Positions 1-8,232 of a DNA stretch of 39,033 nt are shown in pieces. Positions within the stretch are counted from its first letter, which is position 1. Each line of letters starts with the position of its first letter. The notes below the pieces were generated by a model. It made no database searches. It saw nothing but the letters and a program-made list of their open reading frames with translations, and was not told where the DNA came from. Location of the stretch: contig JAADHQ010000036.1 of NCBI GenBank assembly GCA_013151795.1, forward strand, positions 1-39,033. The letters run 5' to 3'. The position numbers and the translations under genes are program-made. Source of the stretch: Gammaproteobacteria bacterium. Lineage in GTDB: Bacteria > Pseudomonadota > Gammaproteobacteria > JAADHQ01.

Positions 1-50
1 CTTAGAACAAGCCGAGCACAGGATATTGGTGAGGATAAGGCCCGTAGGGG

Positions 51-293
51 CGTGCCATGGATGGCACGCGTTGGCGTGGGAGCAGGAGCGAGTTTTGCCA
101 TGGATGGCATTATGCCGCAAAGCCCAGGGATGGGCGTGAGTGGCCTCGTCAACCCCCTCGCCAATATCCTGCGCGCAGGGAACCGGCTTCAGCCGGCGTA
201 GTTATCGGGGTGCCCTTTCTTTGGGTTACTTTTCTTTGGGCAAGCAAAGATTTGTACAGGGATGTACTTATGCTGCGTAGGCCAGGGATGGCC
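51..293. repeat. Cluster of five small CA-GGGA/TGGA-TG hairpins
   Basis: Five short inverted repeats share a constant core, CA-[G/T]GGA-TG, but have different stems that still pair. They are CGTGCCA-TGGA-TGGCACG at 51-68, TGCCA-TGGA-TGGCA at 96-109, GCCCA-GGGA-TGGGC at 122-135, GTACA-GGGA-TGTAC at 254-267 and GGCCA-GGGA-TGGCC at 280-293. Compensatory change in the stems with a fixed four-base loop suggests that the folded form is what is kept. Two are followed by GTGAG. The same design recurs at 33785-33819. The function is unknown; RNA processing, transcript end or protein binding are all possible. Confidence 0.7.
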
Positions 294-325
294 GTGAGCA
301 GTGCAAGTGACTCGGTTGACGGGAC

Positions 326-534
326 GAGCCCCGGCCCTTCACACTAAACCTACCCACCCAAACAACAGAAAACATATCACAAATAATCGCGATCAAGGAT
401 CGCTCCCACAAACTAACAATGAGCCCCGGCCCTTTAAACTAAACTCACCTACCTAAACAACAGCAAACTTATCCGGACTCAGCAATACCCGTCACACCAA
501 ACTCACCTAACCAAACAGCAGAAAACTTATAAAA
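326..534. repeat. Three degenerate direct repeats of about 50 bp
   Basis: Copy 1 (326-380) and copy 2 (421-475) both open with GAGCCCCGGCCCTT and continue with an A/C-rich block ending AAACAACAG(A/C)AAAC. Copy 3 (about 487-534) lacks the GC-rich head but keeps the same A/C-rich block, CACCAAACTCACCTAACCAA followed by CAGCAGAAAACTTAT. The copies are separated by unrelated sequence that includes the REP-like element at 389-409. They lie just downstream of the ybiT stop codon. No coding sense is visible in them. Confidence 0.55.
389..409 (-). repeat. REP-like element (GTGGGAGC head plus hairpin)
   Basis: Read on the minus strand this is GTGGGAGCGATCCTTGATCGC: a GTGGGAGC head leading into a perfect 6-bp hairpin, GCGATC-CTT-GATCGC. 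The head-plus-hairpin layout is that of REP sequences in Pseudomonas and other gammaproteobacteria. A second copy with the same head and a different stem lies at 32254-32284, and the bare head GTGGGAGC also occurs at 76-83. No RAYT transposase gene is present in the window. Confidence 0.55.
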
Positions 535-546
535 ACAGATAAAAAA

Positions 547-2139
547 TCAATCAATCTCCTGACTAAGCAAATACTCTTCATAGGTACCACTATAATTTAC
601 AACGCCATCAGGCTTCATCTCAATAATACGTGTGGCCAACGATGAAACAAACTCACGGTCATGACTGACAAACACCAGTGTGCCCGGATAATTTTCCAAC
701 GCCAGATTAAGTGACTCAATTGATTCCATATCAAGGTGATTGGTTGGCTCATCCATAAGAAGTACATTAGGGCGTTGCAACATAAGCTTGCCAAATAACA
801 TCCGACCTTGCTCACCACCTGAAATAATCTTGACTGACTTGTTAATATCATCTTGCGTGAATAACAACCGACCCAGTGTTCCCCGCAAAACCTGCTCATC
901 ATCGTCTTCTTTTGTCCAGCGACTCATCCATTCCATTAGCGGCATGTCATGAGCAAAGTCTTCGGCATGGTCTTGAGCAAAATAACCAACGTTGGCATTT
1001 TCTGACCATTTTATTTTTCCGGACTGCTGTGGTAAATCACCTGCCAGGGTGCGTAATAAAGTAGTTTTACCAATACCATTTGGACCAATGATTGCGATCC
1101 GCTCTCCCACTTCTACCATCATGTTGATACCACTGAACAAGGTGGTATCACCAAACCCATTGCTCATTTCTTCTACTTCAAAGGCAAGACGATAAAGCTT
1201 TTTATCCTGTTCAAAACGAATATAGGGGTTCTGACGACTGGACGGTTTAATATCATCCAGTTTGATTTTTTCCATCTGTTTGGCACGTGATGTTGCTTGC
1301 TTGGCTTTCGAGGCATTAGCAGAAAACCGGCTGACAAAAGCCTGCAGCTCTGCTATTTGTGCTTTTTTCTTGGCATTGTCAGACAACATGCGTTCACGAA
1401 CCTGTGTGGAGGCCGTCATATAGTCATCATAAGTACCAGGGTAAACGCGCAACTCTCCGTAATCCAGGTCAGCCATGTGTGAGCAAACACTATTAAGAAA
1501 ATGACGATCATGTGAAATAATAATCATGGTGCTATTACGCTGATTAAGTATATTTTCCAGCCAACGAATTGTATTAATGTCCAGGTTATTGGTTGGCTCA
1601 TCCAGAAGCATAATATCCGGATCAGAAAACAGCGCCTGTGCCAGTAAGACACGTAACTTCCAGCCAGGCGCCACTTCACTCATAGGGCCATTGTGCTGTT
1701 CCAGCGGTATTTCCAGGCCCAGCAGCAGCTCACCTGCGCGTGACTCGGCTGTATACCCGTCCATCTCGGCAAAGGTAACCTCCAGCTCCGCGACCTTCAT
1801 GCCATCGTCTTCAGACATTTCAGGGAGTGCATAGATACGATCTCGTTCTGCCTTCACTTCCCATAGTTCAGCGTGCCCCATGATGACGGTATCAATGACA
1901 CTGTATTCCTCAAATGCAAACTGGTCTTGTCCCAGCTTGCCTACACGTTCATCCACATCAACGGATACGGTACCGGCAGTTGAATCCAGATCACCACCGA
2001 GTATTTTCATAAACGTAGATTTTCCGCAACCATTGGCTCCTATCAAACCATAGCGATTACCGTCGCCAAATTTAACGGAGATATTTTCGAATAACGGTTT
2101 TGCACCGAATTGCATTGTAATGTTTGCTGTAGAAATCAA
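547..2139 (-). CDS. ybiT: ABC-F family ATPase, YbiT type
   Basis: This is a soluble tandem ATPase of the ABC-F family, whose members act on the ribosome rather than in transport; the precise role of YbiT is not settled. Its 530 residues match the length of E. coli YbiT, and the sequence is nearly collinear with it. The first nucleotide-binding domain has Walker A GANGCGKS (residues 34-41), the YbiT-type degenerate signature SEVAPGWKL (about 154-162) and Walker B leading to DEPTNNLD. The linker around residues 250-300 is charged and helical. The second domain has Walker A GPNGIGKT (352-359), signature SGGEQ and DEPTNHLD. The gene stands alone, transcribed away from the SulP gene, with a possible operator about 31 bp upstream. 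The assignment is firm. Confidence 0.95.
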   Translation of the reverse strand: MISTANITMQFGAKPLFENISVKFGDGNRYGLIGANGCGKSTFMKILGGDLDSTAGTVSVDVDERVGKLGQDQFAFEEYSVIDTVIMGHAELWEVKAERDRIYALPEMSEDDGMKVAELEVTFAEMDGYTAESRAGELLLGLEIPLEQHNGPMSEVAPGWKLRVLLAQALFSDPDIMLLDEPTNNLDINTIRWLENILNQRNSTMIIISHDRHFLNSVCSHMADLDYGELRVYPGTYDDYMTASTQVRERMLSDNAKKKAQIAELQAFVSRFSANASKAKQATSRAKQMEKIKLDDIKPSSRQNPYIRFEQDKKLYRLAFEVEEMSNGFGDTTLFSGINMMVEVGERIAIIGPNGIGKTTLLRTLAGDLPQQSGKIKWSENANVGYFAQDHAEDFAHDMPLMEWMSRWTKEDDDEQVLRGTLGRLLFTQDDINKSVKIISGGEQGRMLFGKLMLQRPNVLLMDEPTNHLDMESIESLNLALENYPGTLVFVSHDREFVSSLATRIIEMKPDGVVNYSGTYEEYLLSQEID

Positions 2140-2169
2140 AATTGCACCTTAAGTCTGTCTATATCAAGA

Positions 2170-2187
2170 ACTGAACGCTCGGTCAGT
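2170..2187. promoter_or_regulatory. Imperfect 18-bp palindrome upstream of ybiT
   Basis: ACTGAACGCTCGGTCAGT is an interrupted palindrome with perfect ACTGA/TCAGT ends and a GAACG..CGGTC core. It is centred about 40 bp upstream of the ybiT start in the 268-bp gap between ybiT and the divergent SulP gene. TetR-family operators often have this look. No TetR-family gene is in the window, so the binding factor is unknown. The rest of this gap shows no gene. Confidence 0.35.
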
Positions 2188-2407
2188 GTGAGAAAAATTG
2201 GCTGCGATTCTACCAGAATAGCTTGCAGGAAACAGCTATTACCGGAAACCGGACACTCATATAATAAGGTGGTTTTTATGCACTTTGTCCAATATATACA
2301 CATGAAAACACTGGGATTATTTGTCAAACAGCGGGCAACACTATATTCTTGCCTACGAAAATAGTTGGATATATTTTTCTCAACATGCGCGATGTAAAGG
2401 TTATTTA

Positions 2408-4093
2408 ATGCAAAATCTAGTAAACGGGCTTCATTTTAACAATATTCGAGGTGATATATATGGCGGTCTTACCGCTGCCGTAGTTGCCTTGCCTCTGGCT
2501 CTGGCAATGGGAGTGACCTCAGGAGCTGGCCCTATTGCAGGTATGTACGGGGCTATTATTGTTGGATTTTTTGCCGCTATTTTTGGCGGAACGCCTGCCC
2601 AGGTTTCTGGCCCAACCGGCCCGATGACCGTCATCATGGCACTGATTTTCACTCAATATACATCGTTGTTTCCGGGAGACCCTGAAACAGGTGCCGCACT
2701 GGCCTTCACAGTCGTTGTACTCGGCGGTTTATTTCAGATTGCTTTTGGTCTGCTGCGAATAGGTAAATTTATTCAATTGGTTCCGCATCCTGTTGTTTCG
2801 GGCTTTATGGGCGGCATTGGTATTATTATTATTCTGTTGCAGATAGGCCCGCTAATGGGTCAAGACACCCCGGCTAAACCACTTGCTGCTGTAAAATTAT
2901 TACCTGAATTCTTTACCCATATCCACCATAGCTCGTTATACCTGGGTTTAATTGCACTGATAATTGTGTATGCCATTCCAAAGTTTCTCCCTAAAGTTAA
3001 CAAGCTACTACCATCTCCATTGCTGGCTCTGGTAATAGGGACTGCCGCTTACATGTTATTTATGAAAGACAGTGGCACACCTGTTTTAGGGGAGATACCA
3101 ACCGGATTACCCTCGCCTAAACTACCCCTTATTATGATGGCTCATCTGCCCGACATGATTCAGTCAGCACTGATTCTGGCTGCTCTTGGGTCTATCGACT
3201 CATTACTCACTTCACTGGTGGCCGACAACGTCACGCGTACTTATCATAAATCTGACCGTGAATTAATTGGTCAAGGTATCGGCAATACCATTTCCGGTAT
3301 TTTTGGTGGATTACCAGGAGCAGGTGCAACCATGCGAACTGTCGTCAATGTCAAAGCTGGCGGGTTAACCCCTATTTCAGGTTCTTTGCATGCCGTTATT
3401 CTGTTGGCCATCGTTCTCGGAGCGGGATCACTCGCATCGAACATCCCTGGCGCAGTTCTCGCAGGAATACTGATCAAGGTTGGCACCGACATTATCGACT
3501 GGGACTACATTAAGCGCATAAAAACTGCACCCAAGTCAGGTATCATTATTATGCTGACTGTTATGTTGATGACTGTCTTTGTCGACCTGATGATGGCAGT
3601 GGCAGTAGGAATGATTATGGCCAGCCTGCTCTTTCTTAACCGCATGTCAGAACTTCAATTACAAGGCATTACCGCTATCAGTAAACCGGATCAGGAATTA
3701 CCCTTATCTGAAAAAGAACAATCCATCCTGAATGAGGCAAAAGGACGTATCCTGCTTTACCACATGGAAGGCCCTCTCAGTTTTGGTGCTGCAAAAGGTA
3801 TGATACGGCGTTTAGCCGGTTTTAGTGGGTACGATGTGCTGATACTCGACCTCACTAATGTACCAATGGTCGACTTTACTTCATCGCGCGCACTGGACGA
3901 CATGATTCATGACTCACGTGCAGTAAAACACGACGTACTGCTGGCAGGAGCCAGGCCAAAAGTGCTCGCCTTCCTGAAAAAACAAAAAATATTACAGCAA
4001 CTACCGGATAATAATATTCATGGGAAAAGACATAATGCATTAGAGCATGCAGCTGAAATACTCAACATTGAATACAATAAGAATAAAAAATAA
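2408..4093 (+). CDS. SulP-family anion transporter with STAS domain, BicA-like
   Basis: This is an inner-membrane transporter of the SulP (SLC26-like) family, with a hydrophobic core to about residue 420 and a cytoplasmic STAS domain at about 435-550. I start it at ATG 2408, 561 residues, because AAAGG precedes it by 7 bp and the family's N-terminus (about 12 residues, then RGDIYGGLTAAVVALPLALA) begins there; the longer open frame from 2321 adds 29 unlikely residues. It is closer to cyanobacterial BicA, a sodium-dependent bicarbonate transporter of 566 residues, than to sulfate permeases. Thr70, Asp264, Thr268 and Thr308 fall where BicA, as I recall, has its sodium- and bicarbonate-coordinating residues. 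Bicarbonate is therefore the best substrate guess, with sulfate the alternative. It converges on sprT with a 5-bp gap. Confidence 0.88.
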   Translation: MQNLVNGLHFNNIRGDIYGGLTAAVVALPLALAMGVTSGAGPIAGMYGAIIVGFFAAIFGGTPAQVSGPTGPMTVIMALIFTQYTSLFPGDPETGAALAFTVVVLGGLFQIAFGLLRIGKFIQLVPHPVVSGFMGGIGIIIILLQIGPLMGQDTPAKPLAAVKLLPEFFTHIHHSSLYLGLIALIIVYAIPKFLPKVNKLLPSPLLALVIGTAAYMLFMKDSGTPVLGEIPTGLPSPKLPLIMMAHLPDMIQSALILAALGSIDSLLTSLVADNVTRTYHKSDRELIGQGIGNTISGIFGGLPGAGATMRTVVNVKAGGLTPISGSLHAVILLAIVLGAGSLASNIPGAVLAGILIKVGTDIIDWDYIKRIKTAPKSGIIIMLTVMLMTVFVDLMMAVAVGMIMASLLFLNRMSELQLQGITAISKPDQELPLSEKEQSILNEAKGRILLYHMEGPLSFGAAKGMIRRLAGFSGYDVLILDLTNVPMVDFTSSRALDDMIHDSRAVKHDVLLAGARPKVLAFLKKQKILQQLPDNNIHGKRHNALEHAAEILNIEYNKNKK

Positions 4094-4098
4094 GATAA

Positions 4099-4614
4099 CT
4101 AACCGGCAAAGGCTAATTTTTGCTGACATAACTTGCAGTAATACTGCGCCAGTCCACGTTCAATTTTATTATGTCTGCGGGTACCCAGTTTATGCTGACT
4201 ACAATCACAACTGTATTCAAACATCCTGTGCACCCTTAAAGGCACACCTTCAAGATCATACTTGCAGGTCCGTTCCGGGTTAACCTCTAATAACTTCATC
4301 ACCTCTACCCACTCATTACCATGCGGGCGAATATTTTGCTGGCCATACAGCATATCTACCACATAATGCGCTACCTCATGTGCAACGGTATTCTCCATAT
4401 TATCGGCAAAGTATTTGGCAAAAATATAAGGGTTAAATCGAATCCATCTTTTTCGTTTTCGCACACAGTACATACCCGCGGCTCGACCCTTAAGATCAAA
4501 TACAACAGGAACAGGTTTAAAGGTTTTTTGAAATAATCCCCCCGCCTGAAGAAGAACACCCATGCTTTTATCAATAACTTGTTGTTGCTGGTCTTCCGAA
4601 ATAGGCGTTATCAA
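4099..4614 (-). CDS. sprT: SprT-family zinc metalloprotease-like protein
   Basis: This is a SprT/Spartan-like protein of 171 residues, close to E. coli SprT (165). It has the metalloprotease motif HEVAH (His79, Glu80, His83) with a likely third ligand at His98 in RPHGNEW. A C-terminal zinc-ribbon-like part carries C136-x-C138, His141 and C160-x-x-C163. The bacterial role is poorly defined; the eukaryotic relative Spartan cleaves DNA-protein crosslinks. Its ATG overlaps the DUF3301 stop by 4 bp, so it is the last gene of a translationally coupled three-gene operon starting with a cyclic-nucleotide-binding protein. Gene symbol by homology only. Confidence 0.88.
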   Translation of the reverse strand: MITPISEDQQQQVIDKSMGVLLQAGGLFQKTFKPVPVVFDLKGRAAGMYCVRKRKRWIRFNPYIFAKYFADNMENTVAHEVAHYVVDMLYGQQNIRPHGNEWVEVMKLLEVNPERTCKYDLEGVPLRVHRMFEYSCDCSQHKLGTRRHNKIERGLAQYYCKLCQQKLAFAG

Positions 4615-4937
4615 AATACCTCCGGGGGAAACCTGTGCACATCCAGAAACAGATTCATAAGCCGTTTGCCCAGCATTTCGACCTTGCCTTCATACCGACA
4701 ACTGCCATCACTGCTAAATTCAAATTGATAAAAACGGTTAATTAGTATTCGACCTTCCTTATCACGTTTGATTCTTACCCGCATCAAGGCAACAGTATCA
4801 TCCAGAAAATCCACATTAGCCTGTTTGCAAGCATCGCGCCCCGCGTGACTGGCAAGCTCTTTTGTCCGCACACCATCGAGCCAATACCAGATAACACCGG
4901 CGAAAATAAATAATATTAAAAGTTCTGAAAACTGCAT
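4611..4937 (-). CDS. DUF3301 family small membrane-anchored protein
   Basis: A 108-residue protein recognisable as the DUF3301 family. One N-terminal membrane segment (about residues 5-22, LLILFIFAGVIWYWLDG) is followed by a soluble domain with RVRIKRDKEGRILINRFYQF, a pattern typical of the family, and an end rich in Phe, Pro and Val. Its ATG directly follows the stop codon of the upstream cyclic-nucleotide-binding gene with no spacer, and its own stop overlaps the sprT start (ATGA). Function is unknown. The coupling implies the three proteins are made together. Confidence 0.8.
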   Translation of the reverse strand: MQFSELLILFIFAGVIWYWLDGVRTKELASHAGRDACKQANVDFLDDTVALMRVRIKRDKEGRILINRFYQFEFSSDGSCRYEGKVEMLGKRLMNLFLDVHRFPPEVF

Positions 4938-5399
4938 CTATATATTCTTGTTCCAGAGAATCTGCTTCAACAATCGATCCGATTCTTCCATACGTTGCGA
5001 TAATGTTTGAGCTATTCTGCGTGTAATAATAAAGCCGACCTCAGGGGTCTCTTCAAGATATTGCATCAATTTTTCCCCATCAATGCGTATCACCTCTGCG
5101 CCGTCATAACATCGAACACTTGCCGTTCTTTTAGCATTTGTTAGCCAGCCGATCTCACCGAATAGCTCTTTATCTTCATGTGACAATACTACTTCACCAC
5201 TGGTCAGATTAGTATTATTTGACACGACCTCAACATTGCCCTCTATCAGAACATAAATATCAGAGTTACCCGCTTCGTCTTCCTGTATCAGCATATCACC
5301 TTCATTCAAGACCAAACGATCGCAAAATTCAGCAATATCACTCAATTGCTTTAATGATATCCCTTTAAACAAACTTGTTTCACTCAGCATTTTAATCAT
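4938..5399 (-). CDS. Cyclic nucleotide-binding domain protein
   Basis: At 153 residues it is a stand-alone cNMP-binding domain followed by a helix, with no helix-turn-helix, so it is not a CRP-type transcription factor. The phosphate-binding cassette is visible as FGEIGWLTNAKRTASV (about residues 80-95), keeping the Gly-Glu pair and the Arg that hold the cyclic nucleotide. LFKGISLKQLSDIAEFC near the start is the usual opening of such domains. It is the first gene of the operon with DUF3301 and sprT. It may sense cAMP or c-di-GMP, or simply be a structural domain. The ligand cannot be told from sequence alone. Confidence 0.85.
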   Translation of the reverse strand: MIKMLSETSLFKGISLKQLSDIAEFCDRLVLNEGDMLIQEDEAGNSDIYVLIEGNVEVVSNNTNLTSGEVVLSHEDKELFGEIGWLTNAKRTASVRCYDGAEVIRIDGEKLMQYLEETPEVGFIITRRIAQTLSQRMEESDRLLKQILWNKNI

Positions 5400-5509
5400 C
5401 GGCTACACTCCCTATATCAGGCTTAACAACAAATAGTCCATATTCATTATAGTTTAATCTCGAATCATATATCATAAGGCATGGATAAAATAACAGCCAG
5501 GCATACCTC

Positions 5510-6691
5510 ATGAAAAACGTCGATGTATTGATCATCGGCGCCAGCGCATCCGGATTAATGTGCGCAATCGAGGCCGGAAAACGCAATCGTACTGTTACTG
5601 TACTGGATCACAGCAATAAAGCGGGGAAAAAAATACTCATGTCTGGTGGAGGACGATGCAACTTCACCAACTATGATGTCAGTGCGGATAACTACATTTC
5701 CCATAATCCGCATTTTTGCAAGTCGGCCTTAAGCCGATATACTCAATGGAACTTTATCGAGCTGGTTCAGCAATACAAAATACCCCACCATGAACGTGAA
5801 CACGGACAATTATTTTGTGATAAATCGGCCAAGGATATTCTCAATATGCTGCTTGAAGAATGCACACTGGCCAATGTAAATATCCAGTTAAGCACAACTA
5901 TAAGCCACATAGAAAAAATATCGGATCATCATTTCAGGATAACTACTGACCGTAATGAATTTCACTGCCAATCGGTCGTCATCGCCACAGGCGGTTTATC
6001 CATCCCTACTATGGGCGCGAGCCCATTTGGTTATAAAACAGCCGAACAATTTAATATTAAAGTCTGGCCAGTATCCGCCGGGCTTGTCCCCTTTACTTTA
6101 CACAAGAAAGATAAAGACCGTCTTGCTTTATTATCCGGCATTGCCGTTGACAGCATTGTACAGACAGGCCAGCAGACTTTTCGTGAAAACATACTTTTCA
6201 CACACCGCGGTCTTAGTGGCCCGGCGATACTGCAGATATCATCCTACTGGACTCCCGGAGAAAACATCACAATAAATTTACTACCTGATATTGATTTATA
6301 TACCCTGTTAAAACAAGCACAAAAACAATCACCACAAATCAAGGTGAAAACATTATTGTCTAAATACTTACCTAAACGATTGATTGAAATATTTATGGAT
6401 AATGAAATAATCAACAGCACACTACAAACCAATTCACACGATCAATTTAATAAAATCGCCGACAGCTTCCATCAATGGACAGTACAACCCAACGGGACAG
6501 AGGGGTACAGGACTGCCGAAGTATCTCTTGGGGGCGTTGATTGCGATGCCCTATCATCCAAAACAATGGAATCACGCGAGGTTAAAGGGCTTTATTTTAT
6601 AGGTGAAGTCGTTGACATAACAGGCTGGCTGGGTGGTTATAACTTCCAATGGGCATGGTCATCGGCCTGGTGTGCAGGACAATATGTATAG
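5510..6691 (+). CDS. BaiN/HI0933-family FAD-dependent oxidoreductase
   Basis: A 393-residue flavoprotein of the HI0933/YhiN/BaiN family. The N-terminal dinucleotide fold DVLIIGASASGLMCAIEAG (from residue 4) is followed by the family hallmark KKILMSGGGRCNFTN (about 45-59). The C-terminal FAD region reads GLYFIGEVVDITGWLGGYNF. Physiological substrates of this family are mostly unknown; BaiN in gut clostridia was linked to bile-acid dehydroxylation, which should not be assumed here. It begins a plus-strand run of four redox/modification genes ending at 8794. The upstream ribosome site is weak. Family assignment is firm, function open. Confidence 0.9.
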   Translation: MKNVDVLIIGASASGLMCAIEAGKRNRTVTVLDHSNKAGKKILMSGGGRCNFTNYDVSADNYISHNPHFCKSALSRYTQWNFIELVQQYKIPHHEREHGQLFCDKSAKDILNMLLEECTLANVNIQLSTTISHIEKISDHHFRITTDRNEFHCQSVVIATGGLSIPTMGASPFGYKTAEQFNIKVWPVSAGLVPFTLHKKDKDRLALLSGIAVDSIVQTGQQTFRENILFTHRGLSGPAILQISSYWTPGENITINLLPDIDLYTLLKQAQKQSPQIKVKTLLSKYLPKRLIEIFMDNEIINSTLQTNSHDQFNKIADSFHQWTVQPNGTEGYRTAEVSLGGVDCDALSSKTMESREVKGLYFIGEVVDITGWLGGYNFQWAWSSAWCAGQYV

Positions 6692-6753
6692 TACCGGTAA
6701 AAATGTTATCATTACATATTGTCATCCAGTTATTTAAACATTGTAAATTAATT

Positions 6754-7140
6754 ATGAGATTGTTTTTCAGATATTTTTTCAGAACCCTCCGCATCATCAT
6801 TGGCCCAATCATCCTGATGATCGACAAATTAACCACACCCAAAGGCATTACGCGTCCGAATGACGAACAAATCAGAATAAATCATGAAACTGAAAATTTA
6901 TATCTTTACCAGTACTGGACATGCCCGTTTTGTGTCAAAACCAGACGCGCCATAAAACGACTATCACTCGTTATTGAAACCCGTGATGCACAACATGATC
7001 AGCAATACCGACAAGAACTGATAACCGGTGGTGGCGAAGCAAAAGTACCCTGTCTGAAAATAACAGATGAAAATGGTAACGAGAGCTGGATGTATGAATC
7101 CAATGACATTATTCAATACCTTCAGAAACGTTTTGCTTAA
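6754..7140 (+). CDS. Membrane-anchored glutaredoxin-like protein
   Basis: A thioredoxin-fold protein of 128 residues with the glutaredoxin active site Cys57-Pro-Phe-Cys60 in YQYWTCPFCVKTRR. A cis-proline at Pro99 follows in GGGEAKVPCL, with a third cysteine (Cys100) next to it, and the GST-N-like end is YESNDIIQYL. The first 25 residues, RYFFRTLRIIIGPIILMID, form a basic-flanked hydrophobic segment that probably anchors it to the membrane. I chose ATG 6754 because relatives, as I recall them, begin with this segment; ATG 6703 would add 17 residues. The ribosome site is poor for either start. It lies 62 bp after the BaiN-like gene and 18 bp before the next flavoprotein gene. Confidence 0.82.
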   Translation: MRLFFRYFFRTLRIIIGPIILMIDKLTTPKGITRPNDEQIRINHETENLYLYQYWTCPFCVKTRRAIKRLSLVIETRDAQHDQQYRQELITGGGEAKVPCLKITDENGNESWMYESNDIIQYLQKRFA

Positions 7141-7158
7141 GGAATCGATAACCAATTC

Positions 7159-8232
7159 ATGAATAACACTGACTGGGATATGATTATTCTGGGTCAGGGG
7201 CTCGCTGGCAGTTTACTCGCATGGAATTTAAACCAGCATGGAAAGCGCGTGCTCATTATTGATCAGGCATCTGAAAAATCTGCATCGCGTATTGCAGCAG
7301 GGCTCGTCAACCCCGTCACAGGTAAACGATTCGTCAAACTACCTGATGCAGAAGCCTTTCTGGCTGCCGCAACATCAGAATATGCTCAATTAAAAAACAC
7401 CTTTAATACCCCATTCTTTCATCCAAAGAAAATGACACGGTTATTTCAATCCGAAGAGAATCTGCTTACTTATTCAAAACGTCTCAGCGACCCTGCTTAT
7501 CATGACTACCTGGGTGAAAAATTTGATGCTCGTACTGACCCGTTCATTAAAACTCCTCTGGGAGGGTTCACACAACAGCAAACCGGCTATCTCGATATAC
7601 CAAAATTGCTTGACACCCTGAGGGACTATTTCATCAAAAAAAATAGCTACATGAAAGACGATATTGATTATTCACAAATTAAAATTCACAATCAAACTGT
7701 CACCATTAATAATCAAAATACCCGACAATTAATATTTTGTGAGGGTTACAAGGCTACTTCCAATCCATGGTTTCAGTGGCTGCCATTTAAACTTGCAAAA
7801 GGTGAAATACTGACCCTGGCAAGCAAAAAAACTCTCCCTGAAAATATTATCAATTTCGGAAATTGGCTACTACCTGTGAATAGTCATACCTGTAGATTTG
7901 GCGCAACCTATCAATGGCACGATCTTGATGAGAAGCCTACTGATGATGCAAGAAAAACACTATTACAAAACGCAAATAGCCTATTCAAATCTGACATGTC
8001 ATTCTCACTAATTGAACAACAAGCCGGCATCCGCCCATGCACCAATGACACTCAACCGTATATAGGCAAACATCCACAACATCCATATTTCGGTTTTTTT
8101 AATGGCTTTGGCTCTAAGGGCTCAATGTTAATCCCGTTCTATGCCAGACAATTTTGTGAAAACATTCTGGAAAATAAGCCGCTGGATAAAAAAAGTGATC
8201 TAAAACGATACTGGAACCCGGATGCAGGATAA
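7159..8232 (+). CDS. DAO-family FAD-dependent oxidoreductase, MnmC oxidase-domain-like
   Basis: A 357-residue flavoprotein of the D-amino-acid-oxidase superfamily. The Rossmann motif is GQGLAGSLLAWNL (residues 12-24). Two features recall the C-terminal oxidase domain of E. coli MnmC: FGATYQWHDLDEKPT (where MnmC has GASYHRG followed by a Thr/Asp stretch) and FGSKGSMLIPFYARQF near the end (where MnmC has LGSRGLCSAPLCAEIL). In MnmC that domain oxidises cmnm5U34 of tRNA to nm5U34. The gene overlaps the next one, an MnmM/YtqB-like methyltransferase, by 11 bp, which would supply the missing methylation step. The tRNA role is inference; glycine-oxidase-like or other amine oxidase activity is the alternative. 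Confidence 0.85.
   Translation: MNNTDWDMIILGQGLAGSLLAWNLNQHGKRVLIIDQASEKSASRIAAGLVNPVTGKRFVKLPDAEAFLAAATSEYAQLKNTFNTPFFHPKKMTRLFQSEENLLTYSKRLSDPAYHDYLGEKFDARTDPFIKTPLGGFTQQQTGYLDIPKLLDTLRDYFIKKNSYMKDDIDYSQIKIHNQTVTINNQNTRQLIFCEGYKATSNPWFQWLPFKLAKGEILTLASKKTLPENIINFGNWLLPVNSHTCRFGATYQWHDLDEKPTDDARKTLLQNANSLFKSDMSFSLIEQQAGIRPCTNDTQPYIGKHPQHPYFGFFNGFGSKGSMLIPFYARQFCENILENKPLDKKSDLKRYWNPDAG

Larger units (their letters stand above)
1..546. other. Repeat-rich noncoding region left of ybiT
   Basis: No credible gene is seen here. A 96-codon open frame covering 57-347 is GC-rich and built from short palindromes; its translation contains PFLWVTFLWASKDL, a phrase I associate with spurious ORFs over intergenic repeats in other gammaproteobacteria (memory, unchecked). 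The stretch holds a run of small hairpins (51-293), a GC-rich inverted repeat CCGGC-TTCA-GCCGG at 183-196, a REP-like element at 389-409 and three degenerate direct repeats (326-534). It is clearly more GC-rich in its first 340 bases than the neighbouring genes. Confidence 0.75.

Noticed and set aside
57-347. 96-codon open frame at the left edge
   Set aside because: It is made of palindromic repeats and contains a phrase typical of spurious ORFs over intergenic repeats; no ribosome site or domain.
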